From CAYWMD01 sp964458575 (GTDB lineage Bacteria; Verrucomicrobiota; Verrucomicrobiia; Limisphaerales; JADLHS01): 64,000 nt of DNA. Both the position numbers and the translations under genes were made by a program. Below the pieces are notes generated by a model. That model was not told the DNA's origin. It ran no database searches and saw only the letters and a list, made by a program, of their open reading frames with translations. This document shows positions 43,901 through 53,612 of the stretch, piece after piece. The stretch lies in NCBI GenBank assembly GCA_964458575.1, contig CAYWMD010000006.1, forward strand, positions 124,001 through 188,000. Reading direction: 5' to 3'. Within the stretch, counting starts at the first letter, position 1. The number at the start of each line of letters is the position of its first letter.

Positions 43901-46388
43901 CGGCAAACATGCCGCCGGTACCGGTGTCGGAACGTTTGCTCGTCCCCTGAGGCTTGAACCAGCACTCAATGGTGAAATTGCTGACGCCCAGGGACGGCGC
44001 CACGCCGAAAGTCACCAGGTCGTTCACCCCGTCGAACGCCAGACCGCCAGAGCCGGTGGGAGGATTTGTGGCGCTGCCGCTGATGACCGAGAGTGACGCG
44101 CCAAAGACAACGTCGGAGCTTTCGTAATCCGCCTGATGTACCTCCACCGCCAATACATTGTCACCCACAAGCAAATTGGTCAGCAGATTGCCGGAAACGA
44201 TGATCGTATCGTATTCCGTCACATCCCCGATGCCTTCCGCCGCGGGCGTGCTGTCGGTAATGACGCCCGCCGGCATGCGCACGCGGTGGATTTCCGTGCC
44301 GTTCAAATAGAATACGCCACCGTTATCAACCAGGTTGGAAAGCAGCAGCGACGCTTGCGCCGGATTGCCGGAAAAGTTGAAGTGTGTGCGGAAATAGTGC
44401 GAAAGGCGATTTGTGAACAGGGTCAGTGTGGTCCGAATCGGTTGTGGCAGACAGTCGCAGTCCTCCAGCCCCAACAATCCTTGGCCCGAGGGCCAGGCTG
44501 AATCATTATAGCCGGGCTGTTTCCAGATGGTCCCGTCCAGATTTGACGTTTGCATGTAACGCCACGAGTTCGAGAACGCGACCACGAGGTTCGTTCCAGG
44601 GGGCGTGCTGGCCAGCACATTCAGATTCAAAGTGCCCGAGGTGTTCGTTGCACCCGCATTGTCTCGCACGCGGGCGGTAAAGCTTGAAAGACCGATGCTC
44701 GTTGGTGTTCCGCTGATCGCGCCGTTGTTGGTGTTCAGCGTGATGCCCGCCGGCAAGGAACCACTGACCAGCGACCAGGTGTACGGTGGAGTTCCGCCCG
44801 CCGCCGTGAGCGCCGTGGAATAGGGCGTGTTGATGAAGCCATCCGGCAGAGTCGTCGTTGTTACGGCTGGCAAACCCGACTGGACAGTGAGCAATGTATT
44901 GCCGCTCACGCTATTCAAGGTGGCGGAGATCGTGGTGGTCCCAGCCGCGATGGTTGTGGCCAGACCGCCGGAGTTGATGGTCGCGGCGCTGGTGCTGGAC
45001 GAGTTCCAGATTACCTGGCTGGTAAGATTCTGCGTACCGCCGTCCGAGTATGTGCCCGTGGCCGTAAATTGTTGGGAAACACCGGTGGTGTTCGTCGAAT
45101 TCGCGGGGGTGACGGCAATGGAAACCAACGTCGCCGCCACGCCTTGGGCATAGATGCAATATTTCGAAGAACTGCCACCGCTCGTGGTCAGGGGATCGGG
45201 CCAATTGCCATAGCTATGGGCGCCCCAAAGCAGCGTGCCCGAGGTGTCGGAATAGTAAGCCGCCGCCGCCGGACTGTCCGACCAAATCGCCAGCCAGTAG
45301 AAATTTCCGTTGGTCAATGTTTGGGGTGCGGTAAGTGGAAAGGTGTACCAACCTGTGCTCGGGTTGGTAACCTCAATCGTGCCGCGCAGAAAGCGCCTCG
45401 GAACACTGTTGCTATCCGTGTAGATGGCGCACTTATACCTCCCGGTAACCGCCGCGACCTTGGCGCGCATGGTGGACACCGTCATATTGGACAGGGCCTG
45501 GAACCGGCAGGCATTGATCCAGCCGGCACTCACTAAGTCCGTCTGCGTGCCGTCATTCGTGTTACCGATGATTCCCGCAACGCTGGGTGTGGCAAAAGCG
45601 CTGTCGGTCGTCCACACTGGAGCATTCATCAACGTTCCGTTGATGCCGTTTCCGGAGGTGTCGCCGGCGCTGGTGCCGCTGGTTTCCGTCAACGGCCAAC
45701 GGCCAATCAAACCCGCCGCGCTCGTGATGCGCAAATCTTTGTTGGCCGCAATTTGGGAAGCTGTCCGGTTTGTATTCCAAATGCGCACTTCCTCCAGGCT
45801 GCCGTTGAAGTAGCCTTCCGGCGTGCCCACGGTCGTCAGAGCGCTACCAAGTGCCGCATGTTGAATACTGCTCCCCTGCGGAGTGGTCACCGTGTTGGTG
45901 GGGCTGTTAAAGGTATTTGTCCTGATCGCGATGCCGTTAAGATAGACAATCCACGTGCCGTTGGTGTTGCTCTTTTGGTAAGTCACCGCTGCGTGCTGCC
46001 AAGCGTTGCTAGTGGCGGCAGGGCTCGCGGTAAGGACGGGGTGATTCAATCCGTTGGTCTTGTCCTCAAAATCCGCGGCCAGCGTGTTGCTGGTGGTCAG
46101 GCCGAGGAAGTAATTCATGTTCGTCACCCCGGCCTCGTTTTCGCCGCGGCCCTTGGTGACCAGCGGAAGGGCGCTAACCCCACCGCTCCCGGTGCTGCCG
46201 GTCACGCCAGCGCCCTGCCGTTTGAACCAACATTCAATCGTGAAGTTGGTCGCACCCAGGCCGGGCGCCGCGCCGAACGTCACGTAGTCGTTAACACCAT
46301 CAAACCGCAACGCCCCCTGCCCCGACAGGGCCGCGCCGACCAGAACCAACGCCATCAACCGCGAATGAATGTACAGATGTAGCTTCAT
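40927..46388 (-). CDS. Giant secreted LamG protein with calcineurin-like phosphoesterase domain
   Basis: The gene is interrupted in this assembly by 100 Ns at 42192-42291, but it reads as one frame of about 1,768 residues if the gap and one copy of its 55-base flanking duplicate are removed. ATG 46388 follows AAGGAAAT; a signal peptide (MKLHLYIHSRLMALVLVGAA) starts the protein. Order: LamG/concanavalin-like domain (about 25-255), Big2-type Ig (about 420-500), He_PIG-like Ig (about 503-596), second LamG (about 780-1020), metallophosphoesterase (about 1080-1360) with ALPDTQHYS, LAQLGDCVQNGD, VGNHDQGP, VVSHHII and MLSGHVSPEEG supplying the metal ligands, Ig domain, HYR-like repeat, Ig, and a C-terminal module ending YYRAVYP. 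Extracellular phosphoester cleavage is inferred; substrate unknown. Confidence 0.88.
42137..42346. other. Assembly gap with identical 55-base flanks
   Basis: Bases 42192-42291 are 100 Ns. The 55 bases before the gap (42137-42191, TCCGTTTCGGTTTGGTTCAA to GATGACGTTAT) are identical to the 55 bases after it (42292-42346). This is what two overlapping contig ends joined by a default 100-N spacer look like. Deleting 155 bases restores one uninterrupted frame, so the gap is probably not missing sequence. Confidence 0.9.
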
Positions 46389-46436
46389 ATTTCCTTGTTT
46401 ACAGTTACGACCAGTTGTCCCAAAACGTCCTACCGC

Positions 46437-49400
46437 TTACGGATACACGACACGATAAAAGCGCATCGCCGGCGCGGCGGCTGGAATGTCATCCAGCTCA
46501 ATCAGGCCGTTCACATCCGAGGTGATATTCGTCAGCGTTTGCCACGGCCCGATGACTTCGTCCGCATACTTGATTGTATAAGGCACGTTCGGCGTGCCGG
46601 TATAAACGGCGCGGAAATGTCCGTTGGGCAACAGCATCGGCCCATCGGACAAAACTGGCGCGACAGGCAACAGCACAGTCAGGCTTGCGACGTCGCTCGT
46701 ACGGCTGCCAGCGGCATTGGTGAGGATGACTGTGTAATCGCCGCCGTGGCTCATTTGAACGTTGGTGATGCTCAACGTGGCCGTATTTTCACCGGACAGC
46801 ACGTTGGTCCCGAACATCCATTGATAACCCATCGCACTGCACGAGGTCGCCGTGACCGTGAAGGTTGCGGTGGTCCCGACCAGATTGGTCAGGTTCTGCG
46901 GTTGTGTTGTGATGTTTGGGATATTCGCGTCAACCACGGAGATCGTCGCCTGGCACGTGGCCTGGTTATTGGCCGCGTCACTGACAGTGAGGGTGACGAC
47001 CGTGTCGCCGAGGCCAACGAGCGTTCCCGCCAGCGGTGATTGCGTGGTGGTGACCGAACCGCAAGTGTCGCTGGCAACAATTTGGGGCGTGAGGTCGGGA
47101 ATCGTAGCCTGGCAGTTGGTGTCCGCGTTGATCGTCATGTTGGTCGCACAAACCATAATGCTCGGTGCGGTGACATCCACGACGGTGACTGTCGCGTTGC
47201 AGGTGGCTTGATTGTTCGCCGCATCCGTGACGGTGAGCGTGATGAGGTTGTTGCCCAAGATGGCGCTGCTGCCTGCCAACGGTGATTGCGAAACGCTGAC
47301 TGAGCCGCAGGTGTCGCTGGCGACAATTTGCGCAGTGAGGTCGGGAATCGTGGCCTGACAGTTGGTGTCGGCGTTGATCGTCATGTTTGTCGCGCAAACC
47401 GTGATGATCGGCGCGGTAACATCTACGATACTGACCGTGGCGTTGCAGGTGGCCTGATTGTTCGCGGCGTCGCTGACAGTTAGGACGACTGGATAAACGC
47501 CAATTCCAACAACCGCCCCGACCACCGGAGATTGGGTAATGTTCACCGCGCCGCACGCATCACTCGCAACGACCTGCGCAGTCAAATCGGGAATTGTGGC
47601 CTGGCAATTCGTGTCGGCGTTGATCGTCATATTGGTGGCACAAGTGGTGATGTTCGGCGCGGTCACATCAACAACGAAGACGGTGGCGCTGCAGTTGGTT
47701 TGATTGTTGGCCGAATCGGTGACAGTGAGGGTCACGACATGGTTGCCGCTGCCGACGATCGTTCCAGCCAAAGGCAGTTGTGAGACAGTCACCGCGCCGC
47801 ACGCGTCGCTGGCGACAACTTGCGAAGTCAGGTCAGGGATGATGGCCTGGCAAAGGGCGTCCGCATTGATCGTGGTGTTAGTCGCACAAGTGATGATGGC
47901 CGGCGGAACGGTGTCCGTGACCGTCAGTACCGCAGGGGCACTCGTCACACCGCAACTGGCGAGATTGGCGACGACCACGGTGTAGTTGCCGGCATTCGCC
48001 GCATTCACGTTCGTCAGGGAGAGTTGATCGCCGGTTTCACCGAGCAGCGGGCTTGCGCCAAAATACCATTGATAGGTCAGCGTTCCGGAACCCGTGGCCG
48101 TAACGTTGAAAGCAACGGAGTCGCCGCAATTCGCATTTGTGGAAGCCGGCGGAACGGTGATCGTCGGCGCATCCGGAAACGCGTAGCCGTCCACCCAGAC
48201 GGGACCATTGGTAAGCGTGCCGTCAACCGCGCTGGTACCGCTGTTCGTGGCGATCAATCCGGCGGCATCGTCCAGCGCCCAACGCGCGATCAATCCTGGT
48301 GCGTTCGTGATTCGAATGTGGTGGTTGCAATCGATCTCGGCTGCCGACCGCGCGTAATTCCAGATGCGCACTTCGTCCATGGTGCCGGCAAAGAATCCAG
48401 TGTCGGCATTGGTGGTACCACCCGCGCGCTGACAGGAGCCCAAGGTCGCGTGTTGCACACTGTCGAAGCGGGGAAATAGTTGGTTCACGTTCGTGATGGC
48501 GGAGTTGTTCACGCCGGTGACATTCGTTGACGCATAGAGCGCGCCGTTGAGATAGAGCACCCAGTTGGAACTGGCCACGTCGTAAGTAACCGCTGCGTGC
48601 AGCCAGGTGTTGCTGTCAATGGAGCTTTCGCCACGGATCGGATGATTGAGCCCAGTGTTCATGTCTTCGAAATCCGCGGCCAGCACGGGTTCGCCGAGGT
48701 TGTTTGTGCCAATACCGAAGAAGTAATTCATGTTGGTGGTGGCGACCTCGGTTTCCGCCATGCCTTTGGTTACCAGCGGCAGAGCGCGAATGCCGCCCGT
48801 GCCCGTATAGCCAAGCTTTCCCGCGCCCTGCATTTTGAACCAACATTCAATGGTGAAATTCGTCACGCCGAGCGCCGGGGCTTCACCGAACGTCACGAAA
48901 TCGTTTTGCCCGTCGAAGTACAAACCGCCCACGCCCGCTGGCGGCGTCACCACCACATTCACAACAGCGGACGTCGTGGAAAGCCCATCATCGTCAGTCG
49001 CCACCGCTTTCAACTCGTACGCGCCCGGGTAAACGCCGGTCCAATCAAAACTGTAAGCTGCGGTTGCGTCGCCACCCAACAGTGTGTTACCGCTGTAGAA
49101 CTGCACATTGGTCACGGACCCATCCGTATCCGACGCCGTCGCTTCGACCGTCACAGTGGTCCCAGAGATCGCATCGTTGTTCACGGGGTTGGTGATGCTG
49201 ACCGAGGGCGCGACCAGCGTCATCGTCACGTTCACGACGGCGGACGTTGTGGAATTCCCATCACCGTCGGTCGCCACCGCTTTCAACTCGTACGCGCCCG
49301 CCGTCACACCGGTCCACACGAGGCTGTATGGTGCGGTCGCGTCGTCACCCAACAAAGTGTCACCGTTGAAAAACTGCACGTTGGTGACAGAACCATTCGC

Positions 49401-51359
49401 GTCCGACGCCGTTGCTTCAATCGCGATGGTCTTTCCGGAAAGGATCGCATTGTTCACGGGGTTGGTGATACTGACCGACGGCGCGCCGAAACGATCGGTG
49501 GACCAGATGGGCCCGTTTATGAGATCGCCATTTACGCCGCCGCAGCTTGCGTTGCGAGCGACAAAGCCGGCTCCCTCATTCAGCGCCCAGCGCGCGACCA
49601 ACCCGGTTTGATTGGTGATCTGCAAGTTGTAATTGGCCGCGATCTGGGTGTCGCTACGCGCGTAGTTCCAAACACGCACCTCGTCCATCAAGCCTTGGAA
49701 ATTGCCCTCCGACGCTCCCGTCGAACGCAAGGCGCTGGCCAGTGCCGCATGTTGAATGCTGTCGGAGCGCGGCGGCTGGTTGACGGCGACATTCGTTTCG
49801 ACATTTCCGTTCAAATAGAGCGTCCAATTCGCACCGTCATATGTTGCGGCGGCGTGATACCACACGTCATTTATCAAAAGGGTGTTACCACGAACAGGAT
49901 GGTTCAATCCGGGAGAACTTCCGGCGGCGCCTTCTTCAAAATCCGCCGCGATCACGTTTGCGTTGGTGGCAATTCCAAGAAACCAGTTCATGTCCACATT
50001 GCTGTTCTCGGATTCGCCCCGGCCTTTGGTCACCAGAGGTATGGCGTCGGTGATACCACCTGTTCCGGTGGTCGTGCCCCGACCTCCACCCTTGCGTTTA
50101 AACCAGCATTCAATGGTGAACGCGGAAAGACCCAGGTCGGGTGCGGCACCAAGCGTGACGTAATCATCTACGCCATCGAATTCCAACGATCCAGCGGCGG
50201 CGGGCGTGCTTACGGTTACGCTAACCACCGATGACGTGGCCATTGTCCCGGAGTCGTCCATCGCAATCGCTGTCAACGAATACGTCCCCGGAATCACATC
50301 GCACCAGTTCAGGGCGTATGGGGCGGTGGCGTCTTCACCCATTTTCACCGCGTCCACGTAGAACGCGACATTCGTAACGGTCGCGGCCGTGCCCGGCGAG
50401 GCGGTTGCTGCGAGGTCAACCCAGTCGCCGATTACCGTACCGCCGTTGGCGGGACTGGTGAGGCTGACCGTGAGTAAACTGACATGGCCATTCGTCCACG
50501 TAGGCGATGTGGGAAAGTTCGTCAGGGTTCCGGTCACTCCGCCGCTGACTGAGTTGCTGGCAAATCTACCACTGGTTTGATCCAATCCCCAGCGGGCGAT
50601 CAAGTTGGGTGCGTCCGTAATGGGTAGTTTGAAATTGTCGAAAATTTCTTGCGCCGTCCGGTTCGTATTCCAAATGCGCACCTCATCCATCACCCCGCCG
50701 AAAAAGCCGGAACTCGAATTGGTCACCCCCGTGGACAGCAGCGACGAACCCAGTGCGCCGTGTTGCCGGCTATCGTAGCGCGGCAACAGCATGTCCAGAT
50801 TCGTGATGGGGCCACCCGCTGCGCCGGTGATAATGACATTAGTGTCCGGGACGCCGTTGACATAGAGCACCCAGTTTGATCCCGCGACACTGTAAGTTAC
50901 CGCGCCATGCACCCAGACGTTTGAATCAACAACGGTGTTGCCCCGAACGGGATGGTTGAGGCCGCGGTCGAAATCCTCGAAATCGGCGGCGAGCACGGTC
51001 GCGCCGGAGTTGTTCGTGCCGATGCCGAAGAACCAGTTGCAGTCCAGATTGCTGTCATCGGCTTCGGCCATGCCCTTGGTGACGAGCGGCAGGGCGAAGA
51101 CGCCGCCGGACCCAGTGCTGGCACGCCGACCAGCACCCTGACGTTTGAACCAGCACTCGATGGTGAAGTTTGACACACCGACGTTGTTGATGTTCGTCGC
51201 CGCACCCAGCGTGATGTAATCATTGACGCCGTCGAAGAAAAGACCGCCCGTTCCCGCCCGGGCGGACGGCACGGCGGCGCACAGGCCGAAGAGCAGCAGG
51301 CAGGACGAGGCCCTGGAATGAAGGCGATACACTTTGGCGCGTTTTATGGTTTTGTTCAT
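46437..51359 (-). CDS. Giant secreted protein with three LamG domains, Ig domains and four HYR-like repeats
   Basis: About 1,640 residues from ATG 51359 (MNKTIKRAKVYRLHSRASSC), followed by the hydrophobic LLLFGLCAAVPSARAG of a signal peptide. Order: LamG 1 (GGLFFDGVNDYITLGAATNI), Ig-like domain, LamG 2 (GSLEFDGVDDYVTLGAAPDL), two nearly identical Ig-like domains (SVSITNPVNNAILSGKTIAI and SVSITNPVNNDAISGTTVTV), LamG 3 (GGLYFDGQNDFVTFGEAPAL), an Ig domain (CGDSVAFNVTATGSGTLTYQ), four tandem HYR-like repeats of about 82 residues, an Ig domain and a C-terminal module ending FYRVVYP. No catalytic domain is seen, so it is probably an adhesin or carbohydrate-binding surface protein. It lies 48 bases upstream of the LamG-phosphoesterase gene and may be co-transcribed with it. 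Confidence 0.88.
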   Translation of the reverse strand: MNKTIKRAKVYRLHSRASSCLLLFGLCAAVPSARAGTGGLFFDGVNDYITLGAATNINNVGVSNFTIECWFKRQGAGRRASTGSGGVFALPLVTKGMAEADDSNLDCNWFFGIGTNNSGATVLAADFEDFDRGLNHPVRGNTVVDSNVWVHGAVTYSVAGSNWVLYVNGVPDTNVIITGAAGGPITNLDMLLPRYDSRQHGALGSSLLSTGVTNSSSGFFGGVMDEVRIWNTNRTAQEIFDNFKLPITDAPNLIARWGLDQTSGRFASNSVSGGVTGTLTNFPTSPTWTNGHVSLLTVSLTSPANGGTVIGDWVDLAATASPGTAATVTNVAFYVDAVKMGEDATAPYALNWCDVIPGTYSLTAIAMDDSGTMATSSVVSVTVSTPAAAGSLEFDGVDDYVTLGAAPDLGLSAFTIECWFKRKGGGRGTTTGTGGITDAIPLVTKGRGESENSNVDMNWFLGIATNANVIAADFEEGAAGSSPGLNHPVRGNTLLINDVWYHAAATYDGANWTLYLNGNVETNVAVNQPPRSDSIQHAALASALRSTGASEGNFQGLMDEVRVWNYARSDTQIAANYNLQITNQTGLVARWALNEGAGFVARNASCGGVNGDLINGPIWSTDRFGAPSVSITNPVNNAILSGKTIAIEATASDANGSVTNVQFFNGDTLLGDDATAPYSLVWTGVTAGAYELKAVATDGDGNSTTSAVVNVTMTLVAPSVSITNPVNNDAISGTTVTVEATASDTDGSVTNVQFYSGNTLLGGDATAAYSFDWTGVYPGAYELKAVATDDDGLSTTSAVVNVVVTPPAGVGGLYFDGQNDFVTFGEAPALGVTNFTIECWFKMQGAGKLGYTGTGGIRALPLVTKGMAETEVATTNMNYFFGIGTNNLGEPVLAADFEDMNTGLNHPIRGESSIDSNTWLHAAVTYDVASSNWVLYLNGALYASTNVTGVNNSAITNVNQLFPRFDSVQHATLGSCQRAGGTTNADTGFFAGTMDEVRIWNYARSAAEIDCNHHIRITNAPGLIARWALDDAAGLIATNSGTSAVDGTLTNGPVWVDGYAFPDAPTITVPPASTNANCGDSVAFNVTATGSGTLTYQWYFGASPLLGETGDQLSLTNVNAANAGNYTVVVANLASCGVTSAPAVLTVTDTVPPAIITCATNTTINADALCQAIIPDLTSQVVASDACGAVTVSQLPLAGTIVGSGNHVVTLTVTDSANNQTNCSATVFVVDVTAPNITTCATNMTINADTNCQATIPDLTAQVVASDACGAVNITQSPVVGAVVGIGVYPVVLTVSDAANNQATCNATVSIVDVTAPIITVCATNMTINADTNCQATIPDLTAQIVASDTCGSVSVSQSPLAGSSAILGNNLITLTVTDAANNQATCNATVTVVDVTAPSIMVCATNMTINADTNCQATIPDLTPQIVASDTCGSVTTTQSPLAGTLVGLGDTVVTLTVSDAANNQATCQATISVVDANIPNITTQPQNLTNLVGTTATFTVTATSCSAMGYQWMFGTNVLSGENTATLSITNVQMSHGGDYTVILTNAAGSRTSDVASLTVLLPVAPVLSDGPMLLPNGHFRAVYTGTPNVPYTIKYADEVIGPWQTLTNITSDVNGLIELDDIPAAAPAMRFYRVVYP
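46929..47917 (-). repeat. Four tandem 246-base coding repeats (HYR-like domains)
   Basis: Each unit encodes about 82 residues with the pattern TCATNMTINADTNCQATIPD, then VVASDACG or IVASDTCG and LTVTDAANNQATCNATV. Three of the four units are very similar at both DNA and protein level, suggesting recent duplication. Conserved Cys pairs imply one or two disulfides per unit. A fifth, more diverged unit is in the neighbouring phosphoesterase gene (TINANASCQAMIPNLAASVV). Confidence 0.8.
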
Positions 51360-51650
51360 CGTGACATTTCCCGTTGATACCTTTTTTGCCGCACTTCTGA
51401 TCTGTTGAACTTTTCTTTCCCGACGCTGAAAGTTCCACACCTCATCCATGCCGGCAATACGCCCCATCACGGACTGAACATCGCCGTTACTACGGACACG
51501 TTCGCCTAACCAGCCGGGCAAAACTTGCGGTTTCCAGGGCTTTTCCAGCGTTTTTGGCCGTCGTTCCCTCCCGCAAACTTTCTTTTCACTCGGACCGTAT
51601 TTGTCCGACCCCTGCTGTCAAAGTGAGCTCAAAAAACAGAAAGGCACATT
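51360..51650. other. Divergent intergenic region
   Basis: About 290 bases separate the start of the giant LamG gene (leftward) from the small gene at 51651 (rightward). The region should hold both promoters, but no confident promoter, operator or RNA was recognised. The only in-frame extension of the LamG gene through it lacks a signal peptide at its start and is not supported. Confidence 0.4.
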
Positions 51651-51857
51651 ATGACAAATGAACAAATGGAACTGGGATTCAGCGGGACGGAGTTGCAACG
51701 GGCAGTGGGGCAGCGGGAAACTCGCATTCAACGCGCGGCGTGGTGGTTCGCCCGGATGCGCGAGGCCGTGAACAATGCCATGGATTGGCAGCCGGCGGCC
51801 GAACCGCGACCGGAACAAATCTGGCTGCCCGGTTCGCAACGCCAGGTGCAGGTGTAA
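51651..51857 (+). CDS. Small conserved-looking protein, 68 residues
   Basis: ATG 51651 is preceded by AAAGG at good spacing. The sequence MTNEQMELGFSGTELQRAVG is followed by RETRIQRAAWWFARMREAVN and NAMDWQPAAEPRPEQIWLPG. It combines an amphipathic helix rich in Arg and Trp with a Pro-rich tail ending SRQVQV-like residues. I recall similar short proteins in Verrucomicrobia genomes, but no named family or function. It has no signal or membrane segment. The helix with alternating Trp and Arg could bind membrane or nucleic acid; that is speculation. Confidence 0.6.
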   Translation: MTNEQMELGFSGTELQRAVGQRETRIQRAAWWFARMREAVNNAMDWQPAAEPRPEQIWLPGSQRQVQV

Positions 51858-51884
51858 CCCGATCACGGAGGCATCGCGCGCCGG

Positions 51885-52523
51885 CTACTCCCCCACGACA
51901 TCCGGATAGCCGGCGCGCACGAATTTGCGAATGACCTCCAGTTCGTCCTCGCCCGCAATGGTGTGAGGTTTGACGAACTCGTGCCATTCGATGTGCAGGC
52001 CGGCCGCTTTGAGAATGTTGATTTGTTCGCGCACTTGAGCGAAAGGAATCATCGGATCAAGCGTGCCGTGGGTAATGAGCAGACGTTGTTGCATTGCGAC
52101 CGGTGAAAGTTCTTCTACCAATTTATCCGGTTCGCAAACATAACCGCTGATCCCCACCACACCGGCCAGCCGATGCGGATAACGCAGTCCGACCTCAATG
52201 CTCATCAAACAGCCCTGGGAAAAACCGCCGAAGGAGGTTTGTTCCGTGCGAAACCCTTGGGCGCGCAATTCATCGAGCAAACCAAACAGCAATGCCCGGC
52301 TGCGGCCCACACCCGGAACCATGTCCCCCGCGAAATCAAACCACGAATAGCCGCCGTAGTATTCGTCCGGCGCGTTGACCAGCGCGTAGTTCAGCCACGG
52401 CAGATCCATTGCCTCCGGCATCCACCGATAGCCTTCGAGGCTGTCCCCCAAACCGTGCAGCATCACCATCAACTTCCGGGAAGACCTGTCTCGGGCTGGA
52501 ATGATTTCGCAGTCTAGTTTCAT
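51885..52523 (-). CDS. Alpha/beta hydrolase, phospholipase/carboxylesterase type
   Basis: 212 residues. The oxyanion-hole start is MVMLHGLGDSLEGY; the nucleophile elbow is FGGFSQGCLM (Ser102), the acid is in LLITHGTLDPMIPF (Asp156) and the His is in EFVKPHTIAGEDEL (His187). This is the family of short cytoplasmic carboxylesterases, also called lysophospholipase or acyl-protein thioesterase-like, at the usual length of about 210. The ATG overlaps the stop of the upstream DUF2231-cytochrome gene in an ATGA, so the two are translationally coupled. The natural ester substrate is unknown. Confidence 0.9.
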   Translation of the reverse strand: MKLDCEIIPARDRSSRKLMVMLHGLGDSLEGYRWMPEAMDLPWLNYALVNAPDEYYGGYSWFDFAGDMVPGVGRSRALLFGLLDELRAQGFRTEQTSFGGFSQGCLMSIEVGLRYPHRLAGVVGISGYVCEPDKLVEELSPVAMQQRLLITHGTLDPMIPFAQVREQINILKAAGLHIEWHEFVKPHTIAGEDELEVIRKFVRAGYPDVVGE

Positions 52524-53344
52524 TTTACCTCTGGCATCTTGAGTTCGTTCACGGTTTTGTCCGTCGGGGCGCCGACATTAATCCACCATTTCAACAGGGC
52601 GATTTCTCGCTCCGAGAGTTGTTTCTTGCCGGCGGGCGGCATGTGCTCATCGTCGTCCGGTGGCAGCAACAGACGTTTGATCAACAGGCTTTGCTCCGCC
52701 GAACCGGGCTGAATCACCGGGCCCGCCTGGCCTCCCTGGAACAGATTTTTCGCCGAGTCCAACCGCAACCGGCCTTTTGCCTTGTCCGGGCCGTGACACT
52801 GGACACAGTAATCATTGAAGACCGGTAGAACCCTTGAATCGAAGGCGGTGGTTTTCGGATCCGTTGGCGCGGGGAGGTTGGCTGGCCGGGAGACCGGCGG
52901 TTGATTCGCGGTGTTCGGGCGCGAGGGAATAAGATAGTTTTCGCCGCGCACCAAAATACCGCCGTAATGCCCGGTGAACACCAGTAAAACCAGGGTCAGT
53001 CCGAGGCCGATGCGATACGCCTTCACGCGCCCGCGGATGAACAAGATCCAAAGCACCCCCACGGCAAGCACCAGGCCCGTTCCCGGCCATTGGTGACAGG
53101 GAAGAATAGCCGCCGAGTACTCGCCATTGGCCGACAGAATCCAACCGCAAACCGCCGTGACGGCCATCGAGACTAACGACAGAAACAAAAGCAGCCCCCG
53201 AGCTGCAGCGGCCTCCTTGAAGCGCGGCCAGACTGCCGCCACTTCCAGCGCAGCCAGGAACACAACGAACCCGATGGGCAGATGAACCAGGCTGGGATGC
53301 AAGCGGCCAAGAAATCCCAGCCAGCCCGATGACATGTCACTCAT
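52520..53344 (-). CDS. Membrane DUF2231 protein fused to a planctomycete-type cytochrome c domain
   Basis: 274 residues from ATG 53344. The N-terminal part has four membrane segments: LGRLHPSLVHLPIGFVVFLA with the conserved His residues of DUF2231-type proteins, GLLLFLSLVSMAVTAVCGWI, GTGLVLAVGVLWILFIRG and IGLGLTLVLLVFTGHYGGI. After a Pro-rich linker comes a PSC1-type domain with one c-type haem site, DYCVQCHGPDKAKGRLRLDS, and the distal Met region DDDEHMPPAGKKQLS. It is probably an inner-membrane protein with the haem domain in the periplasm and a role in electron transfer. It is coupled to the esterase gene by ATGA. Confidence 0.87.
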   Translation of the reverse strand: MSDMSSGWLGFLGRLHPSLVHLPIGFVVFLAALEVAAVWPRFKEAAAARGLLLFLSLVSMAVTAVCGWILSANGEYSAAILPCHQWPGTGLVLAVGVLWILFIRGRVKAYRIGLGLTLVLLVFTGHYGGILVRGENYLIPSRPNTANQPPVSRPANLPAPTDPKTTAFDSRVLPVFNDYCVQCHGPDKAKGRLRLDSAKNLFQGGQAGPVIQPGSAEQSLLIKRLLLPPDDDEHMPPAGKKQLSEREIALLKWWINVGAPTDKTVNELKMPEVK

Positions 53345-53612
53345 GGCCAATCATATTGCCCGGGCCACCGCAACGGCATCAACTTTGAAATCAGACCGGC
53401 GGAGTGTGACAATTCTCGTATTTTGAACGGCATGCGACGCAAATTTGCCGAAACGCCGACTTCCAGTTTGCCCATGCAACACCGGAGGGGAGACCTGAAG
53501 CGCGAGTCTGGTTTCCGGCGTCACCGCTTCCGGCGCAAGCGGAAGGAGAACGAGAGCGCCAACGCAAAAATTTTTTGCGTGCGTTGTGCACTGACGAACC
53601 GTAACTTTGGGC
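53345..53612. other. Divergent intergenic region with a small hairpin
   Basis: About 268 bases separate the DUF2231 gene (leftward) from the CvpA-like gene (rightward). CGCTTCCG (53525-53532) faces CGGAAG (53540-53545), a GC-rich hairpin. Open frames in the stretch are shadows of each other with no recognisable product. Promoters for both genes are expected here but were not identified. Confidence 0.4.

Noticed and set aside
40927..46388. A natural frameshift splitting the LamG-phosphoesterase gene into two genes
   Set aside because: The frame change is fully explained by the 100-N gap and the duplicated 55-base contig ends.
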